Below, in pieces: positions 25,801 through 25,876 of a DNA stretch of 25,876 bases. Under the pieces are notes generated by a model, which searched no databases, had not been told where the DNA came from, and saw only the letters and a program-made list of their open reading frames with translations. This DNA is from an uncultured Mediterranea sp. (lineage in GTDB: Bacteria; Bacteroidota; Bacteroidia; Bacteroidales; Bacteroidaceae), in NCBI GenBank assembly GCA_946007445.1, contig CAMGAL010000005.1:1-25876 (forward strand), written 5' to 3'. Each line of letters opens with the position of its first letter. Position 1 is the first letter of the stretch. The translations under genes were made by a program, and so were the position numbers.

Positions 25801-25819
25801 CCTTACCCATAGTCTTCAT
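7853..25819 (-). CDS. Giant polyvalent virion/anti-defence protein (about 5,988 aa; methyltransferase-SNF2 helicase, nuclease-like and peptidase-like domains)
   Basis: A single uninterrupted frame of about 18 kb. Order by approximate residue: N-terminal motif RKQLYDWVSSRGDFRIGDYD (45-70); Q/P-rich linker (80-115); helical region (185-460); Gly/Ala-rich hydrophobic segments (460-550, 690-705); BECR-like domain 1 (1640-1770); conserved helical domain with MNMGIDPEILAIG (1915-2035); BECR/MuF-C-like domain 2 (2140-2290); adenine methyltransferase (2500-2800); SNF2 helicase (3330-3980); coiled coil (to 4180); BECR-like domain 3 (4240-4410); two metallopeptidase-like domains (4440-4640, 4690-4860); LPD38-like region (5550-5630) and a hydrophobic segment near 5655. 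The fused methyltransferase-helicase recalls P1 DarB, which is injected with phage DNA to block type I restriction. I infer a capsid-internal, injected protein. The possible starts are TTG 25828, ATG 25819 and ATG 25810; an in-frame TAA lies upstream. ATG 25819 is 2 nt after the preceding stop and is preferred. Self-cleavage by its peptidase domains is plausible but unseen. Confidence 0.93.
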   Translation of the reverse strand: MKTMGKDNISSLYNALINKGYSTKNIGDEPTFRAKMADKSNRKQLYDWVSSRGDFRIGDYDEYERRITSDLTKPVTEQPNVIEQKQPQQTQQPQQTQQPQLMNQPQQPNEAVARMKELIAANGNAPEQKPTLQQQVDANRQHEQQRIRDMVTPKSYADMMRSEQPLPAQQRMEPMRMDMERKQEEQELDQTFHPKEVKSEADVLDNYRSRFALTRRGNELNNELDAKSREVNERYMKLFEQTPEYKAIVEKKYSTQQEADEANRLLNETFGQMYGKQMEQEMAPYYLAMQEEINDRYGFRINDEVKALNNQTTAVKVKELASDVDGLIEQQRKTLKRHAGSGGNAMNALMGSTQYNQATAEERREMGALESAKKLLEQSQEIIAAAGRRGDTNFMKELGIGVADNFDLENFTFGLAEMAGEKYLSNALEKAEKGEALTAAEEKLLEASFINMATQSYFASDLARGYKAGQVTAESLPFVLEFISNPIASSGNAIAKGLLKYGLKRFGSAATSKGAKFAARLLGDAAAALGMEATTSLPRVASGTIQRLNEDYDYKLDENGNIQVQKVGNTSLAGALGRSAGSTFFENQSEMVFNAFKGWKPFMKAADDALPGGVNELMARIKRSKPAQLYRSLKDNELFRQAVERAQFHGLGEEYLEEVYNNFANVAMGEMTMEEALDLDNNIDTFLGLAPTSAAFGLIGLGGLAHERIRNRRNMERIFGRMDDEQRAKLEELQRMARERGNEDIREFIKATMADESLTQEQKRDEIAYAYELAKQTAMDEMEEARTEDAAEASPDVAQAYESMKDAEARLKEENPQLYAMLRRYLESEASDGEIEQVLMDVGEQGGLRDLGQAYVDAYRQTKSRTAEAEAGEKAQPAESGTNVQDRITAYREMKRANRRVMRSSLFSKEERESIWDAKIEDIEGLAERFGWDETKKNAAKQYVEAWDRYMPFEREYSQRESEATNEALRQANEDLQNLGNEDMGEVIEMETALGDEKTVFVTKGRLVFNEEGVVDPLESDETIYYRDSEGKVHPSKPDVLTKVVNRTTFTDYLNAAAEKAYNEVKAQKEEELKTPHITAPLIGTRVTLPEGNFIISGKKENGLMELTPFDENGFMDNKADKLFMTEDDYYTTMEKQLWPDSENSEEIPSHSETDVEGTQMADAERSEEILRNSETNGGNPPTAQETQGQPLPRLEDGTVDYDAMLQQDPMAFYSEYAKEFGTEEANNALAAQRDDYYKQAEQAQKRAAKEVSPVKRAALLREAKQLREEGKRFETLVADWKQKEPKPATPAAPAAAPPAAEAQPQGLIAEAEAEVKRQQEAIAGRTQEEQQAAQQAAQERIDAGAKPAPKSRRYAEEESQLPPASTLRETVAREIATGRATFRWKDNGETKGLGAHTTNNEEERRRLIWSLNNAEGELPEVVAERIHESLPDGMREQYTSMDVLNEILDLMQTYSSPTDMWAQEVRRPNAAMNDETLADGYAENDARLRLEWEAEKNGMSVEEWQSYNEAVGSRLQESYGGMTDEEFNRMYNDIVNETESEYGQQGTERGGAVLPEQGNTPQGGAATMQDTPGADGATDAGTGMDGVSGGIGSVGENRSYQEEKNEPTEEVIGRSLTDSEAQEFIADMELSAENAPEIELTIENWDRLFGEDGKVTTPIGEVKMGEHQFTKMMRNGRNSKLGMIKPTLERPDVIIEVENARDNEERDSSYVFVRSFKKIDGSRYYYFTSVTVSKEGKEVVVSNQEKSRNRLARLLKEGSIVWRTPKDATTSSAEGQGLDYVQPTKAETETKGSGITPHTTSSAYKDTAIPAEMQENGSEKQQITANNGQNSDAADSKPLVDDGTIKKKETPEPTNSSTDVDSNLNGKQDDTATLQSSDVSTDKDSAIPTEMQENGGEKQLTREEKTSKKESAKKPTDPKNASGNRLVTDERYAELRERMRRKLGGQMNMGIDPEILAIGTEMAVYHIEKGARKFVEYAKGMIEDMGDAIRPYLKAFYNGARDLPEMAELAREMTPYDEVARTDVSAIGKKDASYIEQASQMAREQEVNEQAETAKKAIEKKKQELSDSGWDVELVASSLPEDQEMLRSSRKKQPAKKKSVPVGDLFAQIEEPKDASKSLLDAVRMLYSKGKEAASAMFQRSFFDVAQTPEFMKKLGLRGDKFTIKYGVISRHIGKDSSHNLSESDWEKLPDAIQHPFSIARLTDKEDSYRIYTALNTSNGGYAVVGADVKNAGREIEVNAISTVFGRRGNANLPQNEEVIYRSEKITPEQSSLLERPNFAQYPIDQESKRQAEREGGELLILTPEGKAASLSALTPGVSSADKGSKSAAKKQAEKPESELKSEFFVEDRDGGVALMRQAVMPNGVPVVDARPVARAKDARELLEIIDNPANRFGKELDNVRKALAIEIGAMREKPAEEQQRSEPESGEKGVSLPKSNQKTENNGERERTEERNPNQDGALGEGTRQEDSRPSRRGTGAVLHGRDVPDQGRGDRVHVGRVQRLNPNNYSFGEAGIPVPTGETAKLKANIEAIRTLKEIERSGKPATKEQKEVLSRYVGWGGLAAALDGKKFERSRSWNRDENWNSKYLPYYKELSELLTPEEMDAAVQSTNTAHYTPEPVIRALWGIVEGLGFRGGRISEPAMGVGHILGLMPEDISARSVVSGFELDSLTGRMAKVLYPDANVKVQGYETEFAPQSKDLVITNVPFGKQAPYDKALDKSVRKRLGGAYNLHNYFIAKGLLELKEGGLGVFVTSSATMDGADNRFRSFVEAEGVDLLGAIRLPNDAFLKNAGTSVTADILVFRKRKSGEAPSGNSFLGLEQVGEGSYEEYGEKHTKPILVNEYFASHPDMMLGDMMTAHDAGSGGLYSGASQTLKARAGSDLQALLADAVKRLTEGRSRTAETVTEELQSVKTTKLKDGTLTVENGKVYVSDKGELTEVKAKEEFTYNGKKRRTADAVRDYNELKETLKRLIAAEQSDTEDPEPLRRSLNEQYDRFVSHYGTLNRNKQLGDVLAEDYEHSLPYSLESVKRVPSATGKSMVWEVKKGDGILSKRISYPVQEPTRAESAEDALQISLSYRGRIDLPYISSLLGVEEQEAEARLLDEGMAYRDPVSGKLTDRDEYLSGNVKEKLDEAVAAVEANPEYRKNVDDLKKVQPEPIRFGDISYRLGTPWIPTEYLDAFAREVLGLEGTFIRLIPELNEFVLSQSARVKDFDKAAKIGTSRMGADDIFAAALNQRKPKVYDEQSYYDGYETKKTRVVNEQETQAVAEKIAEVGNLFLEYIDGKGAFHREMERIYNEKYNNYRLKEYRLPVFARPEQNEKGETVMKTRYPNANVDIALREHQAKAVQRSLQGCTLLAHQVGTGKTFTMITTAMEMRRLGLAKKPMIVVQNATLEGFVADFYKLYPGARVLAPGKDERSAENRKRLFNLMATSDFDAIVIPQSFMQFIPDNEEITNALIQKRIDEYEEAISKMEDYALRRRLQKEADALRKSLEEGEVKPGKGRSVKERAKSADRIKARMERTLDRRTDDVMTFEQLGVDALFIDEAHNFKKIGFASKMNNVKGIDTSASQRANSLLLKAQWVYEKSGGRNVILATGTPITNTMAEVWTMMKFVAPDILESYHIESFDDFATTFGTVEPSLEYTATGAFKIVERFKSYVNVPELVKAFRSHADVVLTEDVKEFKEGKNIPQLKDGRLTNVVIDKNEDLDDVMQLLIKELEAYNKLTGQEKREKSALPLVVFTRAKQAAIDLRLLNPEFPDNPNSKTNHVVRNVLRLYEESREEKGAQLVFCDSYQSPDVAPKMDLFGFDPQVPPFNLYNDIKQKLVAGGIPSSEIAIVSNYSGERREQLFEKVRNGEVRVLLGSTEKMGVGVNVQDRLYALHHIDAPIRPMDFEQRNGRILRQGNLYATWGKPVNVVTYGVSGTLDATAYDRLRMKQGFINQMMKGNVDGRVMEEKDEEDPSGMTFSEMAATLSGDKNAQLLFVAENKVKKLRNLKRSDANSKSEMRYRVETMRSLIPVKRKEIERLQRIADALGESVKQGVESVSVGGETFTEKLAASLSPLVDGWEERYLLDRTTPPLKLSLNGGLAEAVLRFDGGYSVYDLYVGKEKLAEAKSYAGAKGALSSIDHAMKSVDKRLQDARDELAEMDSRIAGLEKAMQEPWGKEEELRAAEEEVKKLKSVMEEQAKQNEKRPASAGQNSEESSAADKDVRFRQGDELEAVNRRFNERLDELIQDPTQKDRTLRLGTPGRFLTDGGIANAEILLDFDKLVRKSREEYRNNHPFAVSDVRNLPVSINSPIAVFDNTNGRDSGRVILTELEKDGRNFIVAIRASEQKRKGGVVLEVNEITTLYPKEEKGIVKWIVDGNATNIDKQKALRFIEALQPHVGTTITSEELSDATKIVENFENPKPAGEKMRGGEGEYSLEEVAYENDPKAKMLGAPYRSRAMQRRFGERERQRMRAQAEQMAGKLGIDMEVLDSTDGLEGAKRKAKGWYDVRTGRIMLVLPNHKSTADVMETVLHEAVAHYGLRRLFGEHFDTFLDNVFANADQEVRERIVALSARHGWDVRVATEEYLASLAEQTDFERAERSGWMRRVRDFFMQLLAQAGILLPRPIGVDELRYILWRSYENLAHPGRFESPIGEAADVAMQYGLKAGDYREEPQGDELAAEGQVRFRLSDKEYREKAGLIDEFQRSHRGATSRILLSRGDDVLLDELERAGYSLEQAAYIQQNANEGGSAFYDPEKDAVIILNSRCTPKELNGYLWHENLHRTIRKVMGGDVQQRINAVADWIRGQEKYAKVVKAIEKSYAGAPDFVMNEEVAVLFLENLICNHGEKAIYQISDRMPSDVRSAIRELTNSVTYGRTGEEQGTRTENRGEMGVSPKILPDVPVGEESVSVRRGAGRGTEDGGRGTETEESENRVTYGRTGRRIEEEVPLHLRLGSETVRESVSGQQRARTDTGEGGRGTEAEETGLDARIRWSKGGLSSTPYRRALAAQQYEHRMASGLYQAQEALQDSMLSLRDAMLGILKAEGSKTRYIEDVAGFENAYLGENRLSSVNQAECELFAMTLFNPLLDAISKIAKTEHEQNRLREYMMAKHGLERNAVMRQKEQEKLEELAREAFAAYKKEHPKGKKVEDDFMDELKKRDYAGLTGLFMEDDVDKAEQQARELVDRYEKAHDTQELWDRTNAVNQAILKKQLDGGLLSQESYEQISGMYAYYIPLRGFQEKTSDEAYAYLNHPESAFNAPIRKAHGRTSVADDPIATMQSMAESGIMQANRNVLVKQKFLNFAMNHPSDLVSVSDLWIAYDEVKDEWVPQFPGNIGEDDSAEEVSRKLEAFEEQMKKLAEADPDKYKHGKETVNIPYRVVNEQGKRQHQVVVKRGGRDYVVTVNGNPRLAQALNGESNPDNDLTGSIGKVLNAVDKVNRRMSVYYTTMNPNFMVSNFMRDMLYSGSMVLVKEKPGYALKFYKNYAKSNPKMMFSLLHKFRSGKLDDSIPVEREFKEFILNGGETGYAVLTKMEERKKKVAKELAKRGATIPVGLAMDYLGDYLGDVNRSVELCARFAAYRTSRSMGRSVSRSIYDAKEITVNFNKKGSGSKFMDANGQTVLGNLAGFLSDVGRHSYVFWNAGVQGTFGNFGKQVIRHPAKSLTVMATMFTLGAIIAGTAGDDDEEEEGKLGYYDIPESIRRSHIVLPAGKDFFVRIALPVEYRTFYGLGELMMSVVGGHEHKDGAELAMAVAGQLSQLLPMNVLEGGQFFGNLPPSAARPLVDAYLLNRSWTGLPISKDTPFNQYEPEWQRVYKNTNSQLVALSRWANEATGGGDHEKGMIDFNPAKVEYLLKQYFGGVATFMDQLVKSGEMVLGDREASTSEIPLVNRLVLSPDERTRFRQVNSLYYEYKDERDETRYRLRRYEEDMENGRGDYSDRIEEITESPEYRRMMIFDGYEPYIRELDKMKKETADQGLIDELTEQQNELKQRMVKEMREIDN
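8900..9180 (-). other. LPD38-like domain in the giant protein
   Basis: Around residues 5550-5640 the sequence runs DVNRSVELCARFAAYRTSRS, then ITVNFNKKGSGSKF, and ends FWNAGVQGTFGNFG. This N-R-(S/T)-E-x-x-x-R-x-A-A...NFN-(K/R)-KG...FNAxVQG pattern is what I know as large polyvalent protein-associated domain 38. This domain is common at the C-termini of giant phage and conjugative-element proteins. A hydrophobic segment (LTVMATMFTLGAIIAGTAG) follows, so this part could contact membrane or capsid. Function is unknown. Confidence 0.65.
10885..11049 (-). CDS. Nested small ORF 4 in +1 frame of the giant gene (54 aa)
   Basis: ATG 11049 to TAA 10885-10887, wholly inside a linker of the giant gene and shifted +1 relative to it. 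The product (MEEQEEELKKRFHFIYDWEV..., ending QKQKKPASTQE) has aromatic and aliphatic residues spaced in helices. The giant frame here is R/G/E/T-rich low complexity. It is a diverged tandem copy of nested ORF 3: both share MEEQE, RF, W-E, NLFQ and EEEEQK in order, and it starts 3 nt after the stop of that ORF. The 23-bp sequence around its start is identical to that around the start of ORF 3. It may be a true overlapping gene or the fossil of a gene swallowed by the growing giant frame. Confidence 0.4.
   Translation of the reverse strand: MEEQEEELKKRFHFIYDWEVKRFANLFQDNKELEQTREKEEEEQKQKKPASTQE
11036..11058. repeat. 23-bp direct repeat, copy 1 (second copy at 11222-11244)
   Basis: Identical 23-bp sequences cover the start codons of nested ORFs 4 and 3. 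They are exactly 186 bp (62 codons) apart, so duplication keeps both the giant frame and the nested frame open. In the giant protein the copies encode the repeated VTYGRTG segment. Confidence 0.85.
11053..11235 (-). CDS. Nested small ORF 3 in +1 frame of the giant gene (60 aa)
   Basis: ATG 11235 to TGA 11053-11055, within the linker between the second peptidase-like domain and the C-terminal region of the giant protein. The product is MEEQEKNKEREQRIAEKWEF followed by HQRFFPTYPWERNLFQFDEE and a Glu/Lys helix. It contains two Trp, five Phe and a PTYPWER loop. Codons are the kind used elsewhere here (CTG, GAG, AAG, TTC). The giant frame in the same bases reads GRGTEDGGRGTETEE-like low complexity. 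The nested frame therefore looks like the one shaped by protein selection. No TAnnTTTG box is seen just upstream, but the leader is A-rich (AACTAACAAATAG). Expression is unproven. Confidence 0.45.
   Translation of the reverse strand: MEEQEKNKEREQRIAEKWEFHQRFFPTYPWERNLFQFDEELEEVRKMEEEEQKLKNQKTV
11300..11815 (-). other. Metallopeptidase-like domain 2 in the giant protein (HENLH)
   Basis: Around residue 4766 the sequence YLWHENLHRTIRKVMGG contains a classical zincin HExxH motif. A downstream MNEEVAVLFLENL segment could supply the third, acidic zinc ligand. The preceding LEQAAYIQQNANEGGSAFYD and AVIILNS strands fit the polyvalent-protein metallopeptidase style. Possible roles are self-processing of the giant protein or cleavage of a host target after injection. 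Confidence 0.6.
11900..12480 (-). other. Metallopeptidase-like domain 1 in the giant protein (HEAVAH)
   Basis: Residues near 4521 read METVLHEAVAHYGLRRLFG, with a conserved-looking ATEEYLASLAEQ segment about 50 residues on. The spacing is HExxxH, one residue longer than a classical HExxH. I recall the HEAV(G/A)HxGLR form in phage polyvalent peptidase-like domains, so it is probably genuine to the family, but zinc chemistry cannot be assumed. Confidence 0.55.
12591..12621 (+). promoter_or_regulatory. Antisense promoter-like site P4
   Basis: TTG (12591-12593), 20 nt, then TATCTTTG (12614-12621), which matches the Bacteroidota -33/-7 arrangement on the plus strand. It lies at the very end of BECR-like domain 3 and would transcribe antisense into that domain's coding region. 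Confidence 0.45.
12610..13110 (-). other. BECR/MuF-C-like domain 3 in the giant protein
   Basis: Residues about 4240-4410 start LRLGTPGRFLTDGGIANAEI. They continue with HPFAVSDVRNLPVSINSPIA and a strand-rich part (RNFIVAIRASEQKRKGGVVL) and end near TKIVENF. The order 'H-x-(F/L)-xx-xx-(v/l)-xx-LP-xx-(i)-xx-P-(i/f)-A', then beta strands, matches the phage MuF C-terminal / BECR-fold RNase-like domains as I know them. It is placed right after the helicase coiled coil. Enzymatic activity is inferred from family style only. Confidence 0.5.
13270..18300 (-). other. Adenine methyltransferase-SNF2 helicase module (DarB-like) in the giant protein
   Basis: The methyltransferase part has motif I EPAMGVGHILG near residue 2640, FELD for the acidic cofactor contact, and the catalytic-loop motif TNVPFG near 2704, in place of the usual NPPF/DPPY. 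The helicase part has AHQVGTGKTFTM (Walker A, about 3362), IDEAHNFKK (DEAH box, D3545), ATGTPITN (motif III, about 3595) and QRNGRILRQG (motif VI, about 3895). A coiled-coil tail follows. The same fusion is found in P1 DarB and in conjugative-element anti-restriction proteins. It would act on the incoming phage DNA, methylating it or displacing host restriction complexes. Confidence 0.85.
18310..18489 (-). CDS. Nested small ORF 2 in +1 frame of the giant gene (59 aa)
   Basis: ATG 18489 to TGA 18310-18312, in the linker just before the methyltransferase module. The product, MENENEPKSETRIRMELWEK followed by EHGKKIADLHGEELVQCCMD and VMCLTRDEAIEYMSGGYSD, reads like a compact helical protein. Its codons are typical of the real genes here. 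The giant frame in the same bases is RPSRRGTGAVLHGRD-type low complexity. A TATCTTTG -7 box lies 28 nt upstream on the same strand, giving a possible own promoter with a 20-nt leader. The ORF can be extended upstream to 18591, but the added part looks like linker shadow. It may be an immunity or regulator protein, but nothing in the sequence names it. Confidence 0.5.
   Translation of the reverse strand: MENENEPKSETRIRMELWEKEHGKKIADLHGEELVQCCMDVMCLTRDEAIEYMSGGYSD
18518..18525 (-). promoter_or_regulatory. -7 box upstream of nested ORF 2
   Basis: TATCTTTG on the minus strand, 28 nt before the ATG at 18489. No TTG is at 19-21 nt upstream. It is the only nested ORF with a sense -7 box close by. 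Confidence 0.35.
18821..18851 (+). promoter_or_regulatory. Antisense promoter-like site P3
   Basis: TTG (18821-18823), 20 nt, then TACCTTTG (18844-18851) on the plus strand. It lies about 100 nt past the C-terminal end of BECR-like domain 2 and points antisense into it. The downstream TCGGCAGAA resembles the sequence after P1 and P2. Confidence 0.45.
18960..19410 (-). other. BECR/MuF-C-like domain 2 in the giant protein
   Basis: Residues about 2140-2290 begin FFDVAQTPEFMKKLGLRGDK. They continue YGVISRHIGKDSSHNLSESD and WEKLPDAIQHPFSIARLTDK, then strands YRIYTALNTSNGGYAVVGAD and EVNAISTVFGRR. The H...LxExxWxxLPxAIxxPxxI arrangement followed by two or three strands is the MuF C-terminal domain pattern, thought to be an RNase-type BECR fold. 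It could act as a toxin-like effector delivered to the host. Activity is inferred. Confidence 0.6.
20121..20180. repeat. 60-bp in-frame direct repeat, copy 1 (second copy at 20355-20414)
   Basis: The two 60-bp copies match at 55 positions and are 234 bp (78 codons) apart. In the giant protein they encode D(S/T)AIP(T/A)EMQENG linker repeats. On the plus strand each contains the complete promoter-like site (P1, P2). Confidence 0.8.
20141..20171 (+). promoter_or_regulatory. Antisense promoter-like site P1
   Basis: TTG (20141-20143), 20 nt, then TATCTTTG (20164-20171) on the plus strand, inside the linker after BECR-like domain 1. It forms part of the duplicated 60-bp unit. Confidence 0.45.
20375..20405 (+). 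promoter_or_regulatory. Antisense promoter-like site P2
   Basis: TTG (20375-20377), 20 nt, then TATCTTTG (20398-20405) on the plus strand. It is about 130 nt past the C-terminal end of BECR-like domain 1 and would transcribe antisense through it. Confidence 0.45.
20530..20900 (-). other. BECR-type nuclease candidate domain 1 in the giant protein
   Basis: Residues about 1640-1770 include TPIGEVKMGEHQFTKMM, then MIKPTLERPDVIIEVENARD, SSYVFVRSFKKIDGSRYYYF, SVTVSKEGKEVVVSNQEKSR and LARLLKEGSIVW. A conserved H and R/K early, then 'xTLxxPDxIIE', several strands and a final short helix with G-x-(I/L)-V-(W/Y) is the pattern of phage BECR-fold (PBECR) nuclease-like domains in polyvalent proteins. Its substrate, probably RNA, is inferred from the fold class. 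Confidence 0.6.
20980..21192 (-). CDS. Nested small ORF 1 in +1 frame of the giant gene (70 aa)
   Basis: ATG 21192 to TAG 20980-20982, in the linker immediately before BECR-like domain 1. The product is MDNKELKEAVQYCLNRGILR then KEELQRCKTRQERMALLTRA and ALAWMECQEELDLSEKIEAI, ending KKRRMNQLRKL: a small helical, basic-ended protein with well spaced Leu, Ala and Trp. Its codons (CTG, GAG, AAG, CAG) match real genes in the window. The giant frame over the same bases is Gly/Ala/Thr-rich with many GGA, ACT and GTA codons unlike the rest of the giant gene. No dedicated promoter is visible; the upstream sequence AACAGAATCAGAAT is A-rich. The location next to a nuclease-like domain makes an immunity or antitoxin role conceivable, but this is speculation. 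Confidence 0.5.
   Translation of the reverse strand: MDNKELKEAVQYCLNRGILRKEELQRCKTRQERMALLTRALAWMECQEELDLSEKIEAIKKRRMNQLRKL
25527..25562. repeat. 18-bp tandem repeat encoding the Q/P-rich linker
   Basis: Two 18-bp copies (25527-25544, 25545-25562) differ at one base and are followed by a partial third. They encode repeated QQPQQT-type residues near position 90 of the giant protein. This is a flexible linker and a likely slippage site. Confidence 0.75.
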
Positions 25820-25821
25820 TC

Positions 25822-25876
25822 TTACCAATCTTCTTTTTTGTTATTTTCTGAACTATCTCCCCAATGAACCGCGTTA
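25822..25876 (-). CDS. Partial upstream gene (last 17 codons; runs off right edge)
   Basis: On the minus strand one frame is open from the window edge to TAA at 25822-25824 and encodes ...NAVHWGDSSENNKKEDW. The other two frames have stops in this stretch. Its stop lies 2 nt before the ATG at 25819, the usual tight spacing of co-transcribed phage genes, which supports that ATG as the start of the giant gene. Too little is visible to name the product. Confidence 0.5.
   Translation of the reverse strand, partial: NAVHWGDSSENNKKEDW

Noticed and set aside
25820..25828. TTG start of the giant gene at 25828
   Set aside because: It would overlap the preceding gene's stop; ATG 25819, 2 nt after that stop, is simpler. 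Not excluded.
1..25876. tRNA genes, CRISPR arrays, insertion sequences or integrase/attachment sites
   Set aside because: I looked for cloverleaf-like stretches, regularly spaced repeats, transposase motifs and integrase motifs and saw none that I could support.

Overview
The window is a stretch of a tailed-phage genome, or a prophage, whose host is very probably a gut Bacteroidales bacterium. It has a complete large terminase, a scaffold-like protein followed by a probable major capsid protein, and phage-style head/neck and tail genes. The host call rests on Bacteroidota -7 promoter boxes (TAnnTTTG), AT-rich leaders with little Shine-Dalgarno, Bacteroides-like intergenic repeats, and protein styles I associate with Bacteroides phages. 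TAA, TAG and TGA all serve as stops, so the code is standard.

Layout. (1) Bases 1-4132, leftward: scaffold, major capsid protein with an N-terminal signal-anchor-like segment, a 149-aa head protein, a 206-aa probable head-tail adaptor, and the start of a tail/fibre-type protein that runs off the left edge. (2) Bases 4133-4275: a divergent control region. (3) Bases 4276-7760, rightward: a 129-aa protein in the small-terminase position, a rhomboid-family intramembrane protease, the large terminase, then a promoter, a small membrane protein and a 41-aa paralogue of its N-terminus, closed by a hairpin terminator at 7804-7840. (4) Bases 7853-25819, leftward: one gene of about 5,988 codons for a giant polyvalent protein. 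(5) Bases 25822-25876: the last codons of another leftward gene, 2 nt upstream of the giant.

The giant protein resembles the injected anti-restriction proteins of P1 (DarB) and the large polyvalent proteins of phages and conjugative elements. In order it carries an N-terminal virion-type motif, a Q/P-rich linker, helical and Gly/Ala-rich regions, a BECR-type nuclease candidate, a conserved helical domain, a MuF-C/BECR-like domain, a DNA adenine methyltransferase fused to an SNF2-type helicase, a third BECR-like domain, two metallopeptidase-like domains, and an LPD38-like C-terminus. I infer that it is packaged, injected with the DNA, and protects or establishes the incoming genome.

The most unusual signals are these. 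(a) Four small ORFs of 54-70 codons sit inside inter-domain linkers of the giant gene. All are in the same +1 frame, and in each the nested frame looks more gene-like than the host frame. (b) Four promoter-like sites, each TTG-N20-TAnCTTTG with exactly 20 nt between the boxes, lie antisense within or just past the C-terminal ends of the three nuclease-like domains. (c) A phage rhomboid protease is found next to a capsid protein with a membrane-anchor-like N-terminus. (d) A three-tier hairpin and a repeated spacer motif follow the capsid gene.
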